A DNA stretch of 64,000 nt, from positions 124,001 through 188,000 of the forward strand of contig NZ_JAAGPR010000007.1 in the NCBI RefSeq assembly GCF_017104965.1. The letters run 5' to 3'. A program made the position numbers and the translations under genes. Below are positions 42,160-51,241 of this stretch, piece after piece. The stretch comes from Paraburkholderia sp. Ac-20340 (GTDB lineage Bacteria > Pseudomonadota > Gammaproteobacteria > Burkholderiales > Burkholderiaceae). Under the pieces are notes generated by a model. That model had not been told where the DNA came from and ran no database searches. It saw only the letters and a program-made list of their open reading frames with translations. Positions within the stretch are counted from its first letter, which is position 1. The number at the start of each line of letters is the position of its first letter.

Positions 42160-42492
42160 TTAGTTCGCCTCGCTGTCGTGGCGCGGGCGCAGTGCGCTCA
42201 CCGTTGCCTCCGGCACGACACCCAGCAGCGTATGCAAGGTGAAGCCGAAATCCTCGGGCGCGATATCGAGCCGAACGATCACCGACTCGCCGCGCTCGCA
42301 CGTGCGCGTCACATAGACACCTAATGCCGAATGCAGCAGCGCCACCAGATTTGCGCGCGAATCGGCCAGCGTCTTGCTTTCGAGCGCAATATCGAGCCAC
42401 GCGCGCGGCGCGCGAAACGGCAGAACCGCGGCGCTCGAACGGCGCAGGACAGGAAGCGTCGAAGAAACCGCTACGGAATGAGCGTGTTGCAT
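42160..42492 (-). CDS. Small unknown protein coupled to DapA-like gene
   Basis: A 110-aa protein starting MQHAHSVAVSSTLPVL (42492). The frame is open further upstream, but that part overlaps the MarR gene's promoter and start and looks non-coding. The C-terminal 60 residues (RANLVALLHSALGVYVTRTCERGESVIVRLDIAPEDFGFTLHTLLGVVPEATV) alternate strand and helix like a small ligand-binding domain. Its TAA lies one base before the dapA-like ATG, so translation is probably coupled. Family not recognised; role likely tied to the aldolase. Confidence 0.55.
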   Translation of the reverse strand: MQHAHSVAVSSTLPVLRRSSAAVLPFRAPRAWLDIALESKTLADSRANLVALLHSALGVYVTRTCERGESVIVRLDIAPEDFGFTLHTLLGVVPEATVSALRPRHDSEAN

Positions 42493-42676
42493 GCGATTGG
42501 GCACGGCAAGCGTGCGTTGTGTCGATGACAAGCAGCGTATCGGGCTTCGCGTAAAGCAGGCGTAAAAATCATGGGCAGCGCCGCAAAGACCGTGAATGCA
42601 GGCGCGTGGTAACCTCCTGGCGGCTGGCCGTGCTGGCACCTGTACAGCACAGCCGGCAACGCACCAAGGAGCACAG

Positions 42677-43096
42677 ATGAACCCCGCCAAACCCGCCCGC
42701 CCCACGCTTCCGCACAAGCACGACCTCGAAGCCATGTCGGCCTTCCGCTACGACTTGCGTAAATTCCTGCGCGCGTCCGAGGAAATCGCCAATGCCGCCG
42801 GCATCACCACGCTCCAATATCAGTTGCTGCTGCATGTCTGCGGCTTCCCGGACCGGCAATGGGCCACCGTGGGCGAACTGGCCGAACGCCTGCAGGCCGC
42901 GCCCAACGGCACCGCCGCGCTGGTTTCCCGCTGCGAATCGGCCGGACTCGTGACGCGTAAAACCGATCCCGCCGATCGCCGTCAGGTACAGGTGCATCTC
43001 ACGCCCAAAGGCGAGTCTTTCCTGCTCGATCTCGCGGCCCAGCACAAGGCGCTGTACGGCGCGTTCCGCTGGGTCTTCGATCAAGCCGCCGAGTAG
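42677..43096 (+). CDS. MarR-family transcriptional regulator
   Basis: The 139-aa winged-helix protein shows the MarR core: LQYQLLLHVCG, VGELAERLQAAPNGTAALVSRCESAGLVTRKTDPADRRQVQVHLTPKG (about 55-110) with the wing DPADRR. AAGGAGCACAG sets the start at 42677. It is divergent from the 110-aa/dapA-like unit (184-bp gap) and 87 bp upstream of the ClC channel gene. Either could be the target; ligands are usually small phenolics. Confidence 0.9.
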   Translation: MNPAKPARPTLPHKHDLEAMSAFRYDLRKFLRASEEIANAAGITTLQYQLLLHVCGFPDRQWATVGELAERLQAAPNGTAALVSRCESAGLVTRKTDPADRRQVQVHLTPKGESFLLDLAAQHKALYGAFRWVFDQAAE

Positions 43097-43183
43097 CACC
43101 AGGCCTCGCTTTGCCCGCGCGGCCTGGGTGACGTTAAAATTTATGTCACAATATGCCTTAATCGGCATTTTCCCAGCGCTCTT

Positions 43184-44491
43184 ATGCGAATCCTGACCCT
43201 TATCGACCGCCGCGCCATCCTGCGCAGCCAGCGACGCTGGCTCTATTTCGGCATGTTCTGGCTCGGCGCGGTCGTGACGGGTCTCGTCGCGGTGCTCTAC
43301 GCGCGGCTGATCGACTACGGCTACGACCTGTTCCTGAAGATGACCGCGCACGCCTTCTGGCTGCCGCTGATCGTCACGCCGGCGGTCGCGGCGCTGGGCG
43401 TCTGGATCACCCGCCGATGGTTCCCGGGTTCGGAAGGCAGCGGCATTCCGCAGGTCATCGCCACGCTGCATGACGTGCGCACACTCGGCCCGCGTCTGCT
43501 GACGCTGCGCATTCTGGTCGGCAAGATCGCGGTTTCGTTTCTGGCGATACTCGGCGGCTTCACCATTGGCCGCGAAGGTCCGACGATCCACGTCGGCGCG
43601 GCGCTGATGTTCAGCCTGCGGCGTTTCTATCCGGCGCGGCTGCGCAGCATCTATGGCGTCGGGCTCGAACACAAGCTCGCGCTTGCGGGCGCGGCGGCCG
43701 GCCTGTCGGCGGCATTCAACGCGCCGCTTGCGGGCGTCGTGTTCGCCATCGAAGAATTGACGCGCAGTTTCGAGCAGCGCACCAGCGGCGTGCTGATTAC
43801 GGCAATCATCTTTGCAGGCGTCGTTTCGCTCGCGCTGCAAGGCAATTACGTTTATTTCGGCACCATCGCCATCGACGGGCATTTTCCGAATCTGCTCGCG
43901 GCGGCCGTCTTGCTCGTGGGCGTGCTGACGGGTGTGGCAGGCGGATTTTTCTGCTGGCTATTGCTCAATACGCCGCGCTGGATGCCGTCGAAACTGCTGA
44001 CGTTGCGCACGCAACGACCGGTGGTATTCGGCGCCGCGTGCGGGCTCTTTATCGCCGTGATCGGCGTGGCCAGCGGCGGGCATCTGTTCGGCAGCGGCTA
44101 CGCGGAAGCGCGCAACATGCTCGAAGGACATTCGCAACTCGGTGCGGCTTATCCGCTGCTCAAGATGGCGTCGATGGTGGGTTCGTATCTGCCGGGCACG
44201 CCGGGCGGTCTGTTCGCGCCGTCGCTGGCGATTGGTGCGGGCATCGGCAATGCCCTGCATATGGTGTTCGGGCAAATGCAATTGCCGATGCTGATCGCGC
44301 TCGGCATGGTGGGTTACCTGGCCGCGGTCACGCAAAGCCCGATTACGGCGTTTGTCATCGTGATCGAAATGATCAACGGACACGCGCTGGTGCTTTCGCT
44401 GATGGCGACCGCGCTGATTTCGAGCCAGGTGTCGAAGATTTTCGCGCCGCCGCTTTATGAGGCGCTGGCGAAGCGCTATATCCGCGCATGA
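43184..44491 (+). CDS. clcB: ClC-family chloride channel/transporter
   Basis: A 435-aa integral membrane protein with ClC signature motifs: GSEGSGIPQV (selectivity region), GFTIGREGPTIHVGA and GTPGGLFAPSLAIGAGIG. The gating Glu of H+-coupled exchangers is present in GREGP. There is no cytoplasmic CBS domain, as in ClcB-type proteins. It moves chloride, probably coupled to protons, for pH or charge balance. A short gap after marR suggests possible co-transcription. Confidence 0.93.
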   Translation: MRILTLIDRRAILRSQRRWLYFGMFWLGAVVTGLVAVLYARLIDYGYDLFLKMTAHAFWLPLIVTPAVAALGVWITRRWFPGSEGSGIPQVIATLHDVRTLGPRLLTLRILVGKIAVSFLAILGGFTIGREGPTIHVGAALMFSLRRFYPARLRSIYGVGLEHKLALAGAAAGLSAAFNAPLAGVVFAIEELTRSFEQRTSGVLITAIIFAGVVSLALQGNYVYFGTIAIDGHFPNLLAAAVLLVGVLTGVAGGFFCWLLLNTPRWMPSKLLTLRTQRPVVFGAACGLFIAVIGVASGGHLFGSGYAEARNMLEGHSQLGAAYPLLKMASMVGSYLPGTPGGLFAPSLAIGAGIGNALHMVFGQMQLPMLIALGMVGYLAAVTQSPITAFVIVIEMINGHALVLSLMATALISSQVSKIFAPPLYEALAKRYIRA

Positions 44492-44513
44492 GGACGGTGC
44501 AAGCACCGTCCTC
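44490..44513. terminator. Hairpin between convergent clcB and cytochrome genes
   Basis: GAGGACGGTG (44490-44499) pairs perfectly with 44504-44513 over a CAAG tetraloop. It overlaps the last two bases of the clcB stop and lies in the 33-bp gap between convergent genes. Confidence 0.65.
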
Positions 44514-44524
44514 CTCGCACGCGA

Positions 44525-45778
44525 TTAACGCAGCGCCTTCACATCGCCTGCGGCCACGTTAGCGGCTTGCCCGCCCCACGTCGCGCGCAGATAGTTCGCC
44601 AGTTGCGCGAGTTCCTCGTCGCTCAAGGTCGACGCAAACGCCGGCATTGCCTGCATGTTTTCGACGCCCGCGAACTTCTGCGTATCGATACCATCGAGCA
44701 TCGCCACCAGCAGGTTGTGCGGATCGGCCTGACGCAGCGTGGAATTGCCGTTCATCGCCACCGCAACGTGCGGCTTGCCCTCGCCCGCCAGTCCGTGACA
44801 ACCCGCACACACGGCCAGATAGACCGAACGTCCTGCCGCGAGCGCAGCGCCATCGGCTGAGACCGCCGGCAGCGGTTGCGGCGCAGGCGGCGTATCGCCG
44901 AGCAGATAGACACCCAGCGCGCGCACATCGTCGTTCGTGAGGTATTGCGTGCTCAGATGCACGACCGGATACATCTCGCCGAACGCCGAGCCTTGCGGCG
45001 CGATGCCCACGCTGAAGAAACGCTGCAGATCGGCGGCCGTCCAGCCGCGCGCCGCGAGACCCGCCGGCGTGATGTCCGGTGCAATCACGCGCCCGAGCGC
45101 CGCGCCCGAAAGCGGTTTCGCATCCACCAGCTGGCCCGCGAAATTACGCGGCGTATGGCATTCGGCGCAGTGGCCGAGCGCGTTCGCGAGGTAGCGTCCG
45201 CGTTGCCAGTCCGCCGATTGCCCCGCCGAGGCATCCGGCAACGTATCCTTCAGGAACACCATGTCCCACAACGCCATGCCGAAGCGCAGGTTGTACGGGA
45301 ACTTGAGGTCGTGCGCGTGGTTCTCGACCGGCGCCTGTTTCACCGTCATCAGGTAGGCGTAGATCGCGTCCGAATCCGCGCGCGTGAGCTGCCGGTACGA
45401 CGTGTAAGGCATCGACGGATACAGATGCTTGCCGCGTGCATTGCCGTCGTGCAGGGCGCGATAGAAGTCGTCGGCGCTCCAGTTGCCGATGCCGTGTTGC
45501 TTGTCCGGCGTGATATTCGAGCCGTAGAACGCACCATAAGGCGAGGCGATTTTCACGCCGCCCGCGAACGGCGCGCCGTCCTGCGAGGTATGGCACGCGG
45601 CGCAGTCGGCGGCCTTGACCAGATAGCGGCCGTGCGCGACCTGTTCGGGCGTGGGCGTGAAGGCGTCGTGCGATGGGGTCGATTCTTCCTGACCGCAGGC
45701 CGCCAGCGTGAGCACACTCAGCGCGCAGGCCGCCGCCAGCACGCCATGCGCGAATCGATCAACGAGAGCGCGCTTCAT
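44525..45778 (-). CDS. Tri-heme cytochrome c subunit of a molybdenum hydroxylase
   Basis: The 417-aa exported protein has a lipobox LTLAAC with C28, then three heme sites: C59-xx-C62-H63 (CAACH), C204-xx-C207-H208 (CAECH) and C324-xx-C327-H328 (CAGCH). This is the layout of the cytochrome subunit of periplasmic aldehyde or alcohol dehydrogenases. It takes electrons from the Mo/Fe-S partners and hands them to the respiratory chain. The ATG overlaps the preceding stop by 4 bp (ATGA). The longer frame upstream lies inside the Fe-S gene and is not used. Confidence 0.93.
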   Translation of the reverse strand: MKRALVDRFAHGVLAAACALSVLTLAACGQEESTPSHDAFTPTPEQVAHGRYLVKAADCAACHTSQDGAPFAGGVKIASPYGAFYGSNITPDKQHGIGNWSADDFYRALHDGNARGKHLYPSMPYTSYRQLTRADSDAIYAYLMTVKQAPVENHAHDLKFPYNLRFGMALWDMVFLKDTLPDASAGQSADWQRGRYLANALGHCAECHTPRNFAGQLVDAKPLSGAALGRVIAPDITPAGLAARGWTAADLQRFFSVGIAPQGSAFGEMYPVVHLSTQYLTNDDVRALGVYLLGDTPPAPQPLPAVSADGAALAAGRSVYLAVCAGCHGLAGEGKPHVAVAMNGNSTLRQADPHNLLVAMLDGIDTQKFAGVENMQAMPAFASTLSDEELAQLANYLRATWGGQAANVAAGDVKALR

Positions 45779-46440
45779 GCCGCGTCCTTCACGAGACCGG
45801 GCGTGCTCATCACCACGTCCTTGACTGCCTCGTAGTAGCGCACGTAGCCCGTGCAACGGCACAGATGGCCGTCGAGCGCGCTCATGATGGTGCTTTCGAC
45901 ATCGGCCTTCGCAACGGGTTCGCGCTTGAGGCGTTCGATCAGCACCGTTGCGGCGTTGACGAAGCCCGGCGTGCAGTAGCCGCACTGGAAGCTGAAGTGT
46001 TCGAGAAACTTCTGCTGCACCGGCGAAAGCTCGACCACTTCGCCCGCTTCGTTGCGCTTCGCGTGGCCTTCGATCGTGCGAATCTTGCGGCCATTGAAGA
46101 AGTGCGCGCCGGTGATGCAGGTACGCATTTCCTCGCTCGTGCCGTCGGGTTGATCGACGATCACCACGCAGGCGTGGCACACGCCCTGCCCGCAGCCCAG
46201 ACGCGAGCCCGTGAGGCCCGCGTACTCGTGCAGGAACTCGATCATCATGAGACCTTCGGGAACCTGCATCGGGCCGACGGCTTTATCGTTGATCGTCAGC
46301 GCAAGCGCCTTGGGCTTGTATTGCACGAGCGGACGCTCGACCGGCGCAGCCGGCTGAGCGGGCACGGCCGAAGCCGCGGTGGCGGACGCCGCGGCGGCGC
46401 TGGCGCTCACCGCGGAAGCAGCGGATTGGGCCTGCGTCAT
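45775..46440 (-). CDS. [2Fe-2S] subunit of xanthine dehydrogenase-family enzyme
   Basis: A 221-aa small subunit with two clusters. The ferredoxin-type site is GCGQGVCHACVVIVD...MRTCIT (about 110-140), and the helical CxxC...CxC site is CGYCTPGFVNAATVL...HLCRCTGYVRYYEAV. The first 55 residues are an Ala/Ser/Val-rich extension not found in most homologues, without a clear signal peptide; it may ride with the Tat-exported large subunit. The ATG overlaps the large-subunit stop by 4 bp. Confidence 0.93.
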   Translation of the reverse strand: MTQAQSAASAVSASAAAASATAASAVPAQPAAPVERPLVQYKPKALALTINDKAVGPMQVPEGLMMIEFLHEYAGLTGSRLGCGQGVCHACVVIVDQPDGTSEEMRTCITGAHFFNGRKIRTIEGHAKRNEAGEVVELSPVQQKFLEHFSFQCGYCTPGFVNAATVLIERLKREPVAKADVESTIMSALDGHLCRCTGYVRYYEAVKDVVMSTPGLVKDAA

Positions 46441-49286
46441 GCGAGCACCTCCTGAATGTTTTGCGGGGTCACCGGCAGGTCGGTAAAACGATGGCCGATG
46501 GCGTGCGCGATGCCGTTTACGATCGCGCCAACCACGGGAATCATCACCACTTCGGCGATGCCCTTGGGCGGATCGGTATCGGACAGCGGCGCGAGCACTT
46601 CGCCGGTCTGCGACCAGACGGCCACGTCCGATGCGCGCGGCAACTGGTAACGATTGAAGTTCCAGGTGCCGTTGCCGGGGCCGTCCTCATAGAGCGGCAG
46701 ATATTCGTGCAGCGCGTGGCCGATGCCCATCGCCAGACCGCCTTGCAACTGGCCAGAAACCAGTTGCGGCGAGATCTGATTACCGCACTCCATGATCGAG
46801 TGATGCGTGAGCAGTTCGACCTTGCCGCTGGCTTCGTGCACCGCGAGTTCGACCAGCGTGCCGACCGCGCTGTAGTAAGTCACGGCCGCGTTATTGCGGC
46901 TCATCGGCGGAATGAAAACGCGCTTGCGGTCCAGCACACGGTAACCGTTTGCAGTCACCGGCAACGTTGCGGGCGCAACGGTTTTGTTACTGGCTGCGCT
47001 GTTATCGCCCTTACCGTAACGCAGCGACAACGCGTCGATCGGCATGCGCTCGATCGTGCCGCCCATATCGAACTCGGCTTCGGCCCATTGCCAGCGGTTG
47101 AACACGTGCACGGCCGCGCCCGTCGGCAAGCCCATCGTATGCGCCTGCTTTGCAAGCCGTTCGAGCGGCAGCGGTTCGAGCCCGGCTGCGGTGAGCTTGC
47201 CATCGACCCAGCGCGCGTCTTCGATACGCACCACCAGCGGCGCTGCCTGGCCACCGCCGATGCCCTGCCCCCAGATCGCCATCGCCGCCGGCCACAGGCC
47301 GAAGCGAAACAGCGCGCGCGCCGCTTCGCGCGTGCTATGCGTGAAGTAGAACGCCGAATTCGTCGCGCTCGACGGCGAGGCGATATTGGGCGTCCAGCGC
47401 GGATTCGCACTGGCCTTGTCCTGATCGGCCTGGCTCATCATATAAGGATCGCCGCTCGTGACGACCGGCAGATCCGGCCAGTCCGTCACGGCCACGCGAA
47501 TATCCGCTGCGGGCTTGCCGAGCCACTTCGCCACCGCCACGGCCTGCGAAGTCGACATTCCCGTGCCGATTTCCGCGCCCGTATGCTGCAAAGCGATATT
47601 GCCGTTTTCGTCGAATTCGACTTTCGCAAGCGATGCTTCGGATCCCGTACCAAAGTCTTTTTGCACGCAGGCAAAACCCACGCCATAGCGCTTGCCCGGA
47701 TTCGCCGCTTCGTACTCGGTCTTGCGTTTCGCGCGACCGGTCCAGAGCGGATGCACCTTCGCACGCTCGAGCACATCGTCCACGCGGATCGCACCGGCGG
47801 GAATCGCGCCCTGCGTGTTTTTCATGCCGGAACGCAGCGCATTTTTGATGCGGAAATCGATCGGATCGACACCCAGTTGAGCGGCGATTTCATCGACGGC
47901 CATTTCGGTTGCGGCCATGCTTTGCAGCGTGCCGTAGCCGCGGGCGGAACCCGCGTCGATGGCGCGCGACGCAATCGCCACGGCCGCGAAGTCGTTCTTC
48001 GGGAAGTAATAGATCGATTGCGCGGCCGTCGCGCCCACCATCGCCACCGAAGGCGAGAAGTTGCAGCGGCCGCCGCCGTTGGCCTCGAAATCGCCCTTGA
48101 ACGATTGCAGCATGCCGGTCTTGCGATCGACAGCGATGCGGTAATGCATCTTGAACGCGTGGCGCTTGATCGACGTCTGGAACTGCTCGTAGCGGTCGTT
48201 CGCGAAGCGCACCGGGCGGCCTTCGCCATAAAGCGCCGCCACGAAGCCGTAGAACGGCACGTTGTAGTGATCCTTCGAGCCGTAGCCCACCGTGTAGCAC
48301 GGATGCAGAAACAACTGCTTCACCGGATACGCGCACTTCGCAACCATGCCCGCAGCCGCATCCGCCACTTCGAGCGGCGACTGCGTGGGCACGACCATAT
48401 GCAGCGACTGCGTGGCGGCGTCGTACCAGCCGTTCGCGTTGTCCGGTTCCAGCGCGGCGGTATCGATCGACTGGGTGTTGTACTCGCGATCGAACACCAG
48501 CCAGTCGCCCGACGGATGATCGAGTTCATCGGCGATACGACCGGCGTGGAACATGCCCTGCTCGTCGAGCTTGCCGTGCTCGTTGCCGTCCGGCCAGACC
48601 GGCGCGTGCTTGCGCATCATGCTCGGGAAAATCGGCGCGTCCTTGAGGCTCGAATAGACATCGTCGTCATAGGCCGTCTTGCCGCCCACGCGCACGAAGC
48701 GGAAGGTGCCCCACGGATCGCGTTCGAGCGAGCCGGTCTGCGCGCCGTAGCGGATCACATCGTCGCGGAACTTGAGCGCATTCTTCGCAAAGCGAAAGCG
48801 CGCGAAATCGTGATAGATCAGGATCGCAACCGCCTGGCCCAGATAGGCGGGCGTCTTGCCCGCGGGCAGCAGCATATCGTCGCCGTAGAAGGCGGGGAAC
48901 GCCAGGCCATCGCGCGCGAGATCGTCGGCGGTGACAACGCGGTCGGGCTTGAGATCGTCGCCGAGCAGGCTCAGGTCGAAGCCTTCGTAGAGGCGGTCGG
49001 CCTGGGTCGTGCGCAGAATCAGCGCGTGCGACTGCTGTTGCGGCCAATGGGGCATGTCGGCGGCGCGAACGTCACGCGCGAAGACTTTCGAGCCCGTGAC
49101 TTTGGCGATACCGTCGATACGGAACTTGGGTGCGCCGGTAGCGGCATCCCATTTGACCGGTGTGAGGAGTTTTTCTTCGAACAGGGCAGCGAATGCGCGG
49201 CTGCCGAACGGCGCCACATATACCGCCACGCCCGCCAGCATGCTGGCTTTGAGAAAACCCCGCCGTGACAGGCCGTGGTTTTTCAT
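46437..49286 (-). CDS. Molybdopterin-binding large subunit, Tat-exported aldehyde/N-heterocycle oxidoreductase
   Basis: The 949-aa protein starts with a twin-arginine signal (SRRGFLKASMLAGVAVYVAPFGSRAFA), so the mature enzyme works in the periplasm. Residues about 40-950 are the xanthine-dehydrogenase-type Mo domain (KFRIDGIAKVTGSKVFARDV at the start, GAEIGTGMSTSQAVAVAKWLG and a C-terminal PPKGIAEVVMIPVVGAIVNGIAHAIG with the active-site Glu of GIAEV-type loops). It lacks an FAD subunit and uses the cytochrome instead, like isoquinoline 1-oxidoreductase or aldehyde dehydrogenases of acetic acid bacteria. First gene of a three-gene overlapping operon; GGAGGTCC precedes it. Substrate not readable. 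Confidence 0.92.
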   Translation of the reverse strand: MKNHGLSRRGFLKASMLAGVAVYVAPFGSRAFAALFEEKLLTPVKWDAATGAPKFRIDGIAKVTGSKVFARDVRAADMPHWPQQQSHALILRTTQADRLYEGFDLSLLGDDLKPDRVVTADDLARDGLAFPAFYGDDMLLPAGKTPAYLGQAVAILIYHDFARFRFAKNALKFRDDVIRYGAQTGSLERDPWGTFRFVRVGGKTAYDDDVYSSLKDAPIFPSMMRKHAPVWPDGNEHGKLDEQGMFHAGRIADELDHPSGDWLVFDREYNTQSIDTAALEPDNANGWYDAATQSLHMVVPTQSPLEVADAAAGMVAKCAYPVKQLFLHPCYTVGYGSKDHYNVPFYGFVAALYGEGRPVRFANDRYEQFQTSIKRHAFKMHYRIAVDRKTGMLQSFKGDFEANGGGRCNFSPSVAMVGATAAQSIYYFPKNDFAAVAIASRAIDAGSARGYGTLQSMAATEMAVDEIAAQLGVDPIDFRIKNALRSGMKNTQGAIPAGAIRVDDVLERAKVHPLWTGRAKRKTEYEAANPGKRYGVGFACVQKDFGTGSEASLAKVEFDENGNIALQHTGAEIGTGMSTSQAVAVAKWLGKPAADIRVAVTDWPDLPVVTSGDPYMMSQADQDKASANPRWTPNIASPSSATNSAFYFTHSTREAARALFRFGLWPAAMAIWGQGIGGGQAAPLVVRIEDARWVDGKLTAAGLEPLPLERLAKQAHTMGLPTGAAVHVFNRWQWAEAEFDMGGTIERMPIDALSLRYGKGDNSAASNKTVAPATLPVTANGYRVLDRKRVFIPPMSRNNAAVTYYSAVGTLVELAVHEASGKVELLTHHSIMECGNQISPQLVSGQLQGGLAMGIGHALHEYLPLYEDGPGNGTWNFNRYQLPRASDVAVWSQTGEVLAPLSDTDPPKGIAEVVMIPVVGAIVNGIAHAIGHRFTDLPVTPQNIQEVLA

Positions 49287-49792
49287 GAGGGGACCTCCAG
49301 GTGCGTGCGCGACTCACAAGGGCGACAGAGTGTCGCGGCTTGCTAAGCGGCCCGCATTCTGGCATCGAGGCTCATACGATCCCATAGCGATCCTCGCATA
49401 GACAACTTACTGGGGCCGTTATAAGCCCGTCTGGCTGGGCTTACGGCGATTGGCCGCGGTTTCGCGGCTGCACGAAACAGTGACGCGGATCAATATTCTG
49501 CGCCGATTTGGCCTTGGTGCATGCGAATTGGGAAACCGATCGAAAAACTGGGTTGCGTGCGCATTCGACGTTTATTTCTCATAGGAAACACGCAGCATGT
49601 CGAGGACTTGCGCGCATGCCAGACTTTCTCGCCGGGAAAGGAGGCTTGAGTCATCCGCAATTTTCGCGCTGGGGAAAATCGCCGACACTGGTATCAGGCG
49701 CCTAAAGTCACACGATCCCTCAAAGGACCCATGCGGCAGCGCGCAAACCGCCGGCCTTGAAGAGCCGCGGCATACCTATACCAGGAGACATG
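49287..49792. other. 506-bp gene-free spacer between divergent operons
   Basis: It lies between the molybdenum hydroxylase operon and the MFS gene and presumably holds both promoters. A loose relative of the TTCCGATCGGAA element (GGAAACCGATCGAAAAACT, near 49531) is the only motif noted. No CDS or strong dyad seen. Confidence 0.5.
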
Positions 49793-51241
49793 ATGAACAG
49801 CCAACCACTGAATCTGGGCGGCCATGCCCCGGGCGAGGCCTCCGGCACCGCAGCCTCCGGCAGCGCACTGCCCGGCCGTGCACCGCAGTCCACCACGCTC
49901 GGCGCCTTTATGGACGAGATGCCCGTTGGTGCACTGCACCGTTTCGTCGTCTGGGTCGTCGGCATCGGCCTGTTCTTCGACATGTACGAGATCTTTCTCG
50001 TCAGCTCGATCGGGTCCGCGCTGCAAAACGAATACGGTCTCGACGGTCACAGCACCGATTTCAAGCTGCTGCTGGCATCGGCCTTTATCGGCATGTTCTT
50101 TGGTTCGCTGCTGCTGGGCAGTCTCGCCGATCGCATCGGGCGACGCCGCGCGTTTCTGCTCACGCTGGTCTGGTACAGCCTGTTTTCGCTGCTGGGCGCG
50201 TTCTCGATCAATGCCGGCATGCTGGTGATCTGTCGCTTTCTCACCGGTGTCGGCGTGGGCGCGATCTATCCGGTGGCGGACAGCTACCTCTCCGAAATCC
50301 TGCCGAAAGACCGGCGCGGCCGTCTTGCCGCCTGGGCCTACACCACCTCGTATATCGCGGTGCCGCTGGTGGGCTTTCTGGCGGTATGGCTCAATCCGCT
50401 GCATTACGACGGCATCGCGGGATGGCGCGTGATTCTCGCGATCGGCAGCCTGGGCGCGGTGTTCGTGCTGGCCGTCAAGCATCGTCTGCCGGAAAGCCCG
50501 CGCTGGCTGCTCGCGCAAGGCCGTGTGCAGGAAGCCCACAATACGCTGCGCCGTTTCGCCGATAGCGCCGGGGTAGCCATGCCCACGAACTTCGCAGAAA
50601 GCGGCGAGCGCAAGCATCCGCTGAGCCTGCGCGAACGCATTGCGCTGCTCGGCAAGGCGCCTTACGACAAGCGTTATGTGATGCTGGTGATCTTCCACCT
50701 GTTTCAGGGCTTCGGCTATTACGGCTTCGGCACGCTTGCGGGTGTGGTAGTGAAAAGTCGCGGTTTCGACGTAACCGGCAGCACACTGTTCGTGGCGCTC
50801 TCGTTCCTCGGTTATCCGCTCGGCTCGCTGCTTTCCGTGCCGCTGCTGAACTGGATCGAGCGGCGCACGCTGGTGATCGCCTCGCTGGTCACGATTGCGT
50901 TGTTCGGTCTGGGTTTTGCCTATTCCGATAACATCGCCATGATTATCTGCTTCGGTGTGCTGACGACTTGCGCTTCGAATGTCTTCAGCAACGCGTACCA
51001 CGTCTATCAAGCCGAAATTTTCCCCGCGAGCGTGCGTTCGACGGCAATCGGCAGCACGTATTCGCTTTCGCGCATCGTCAGCAGCGCCCTGCCCTTTATC
51101 CTGCTGCCCGTGCTGACCCAACACGGTCCGCTTGCCATGTTTGGCGTGATTTCGGGCGCGCTGGCGATTGTTGCCATCACGCTGCGTGTGCTCGGACCGC
51201 TCACCACACGCCGTAGTCAGGACGAAATCAATCCGGTTTGA
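49793..51241 (+). CDS. MFS transporter (metabolite:H+ symporter type)
   Basis: A 482-aa, 12-helix transporter with a 55-residue Gly/Ala/Ser-rich cytoplasmic N-terminus. TM1 is VVWVVGIGLFFDMYEIFLVSS; motif A is GSLADRIGRRRAF, and the second-half A-like loop is NWIERRTLV. The PESPRWLL segment after TM6 is typical of sugar-porter and organic-acid MFS (YdjE-like). AGGAGA is followed by two ATGs; 49793 gives better spacing. It is divergent from the molybdenum hydroxylase operon, so it could import its substrate or export the product. Confidence 0.87.
   Translation: MNSQPLNLGGHAPGEASGTAASGSALPGRAPQSTTLGAFMDEMPVGALHRFVVWVVGIGLFFDMYEIFLVSSIGSALQNEYGLDGHSTDFKLLLASAFIGMFFGSLLLGSLADRIGRRRAFLLTLVWYSLFSLLGAFSINAGMLVICRFLTGVGVGAIYPVADSYLSEILPKDRRGRLAAWAYTTSYIAVPLVGFLAVWLNPLHYDGIAGWRVILAIGSLGAVFVLAVKHRLPESPRWLLAQGRVQEAHNTLRRFADSAGVAMPTNFAESGERKHPLSLRERIALLGKAPYDKRYVMLVIFHLFQGFGYYGFGTLAGVVVKSRGFDVTGSTLFVALSFLGYPLGSLLSVPLLNWIERRTLVIASLVTIALFGLGFAYSDNIAMIICFGVLTTCASNVFSNAYHVYQAEIFPASVRSTAIGSTYSLSRIVSSALPFILLPVLTQHGPLAMFGVISGALAIVAITLRVLGPLTTRRSQDEINPV

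Noticed and set aside
46461..49268. 935-aa plus-strand ORF antisense to the molybdenum subunit
   Set aside because: Very long but a composition artefact of high GC; the minus-strand gene has a Tat signal and family motifs over its full length.
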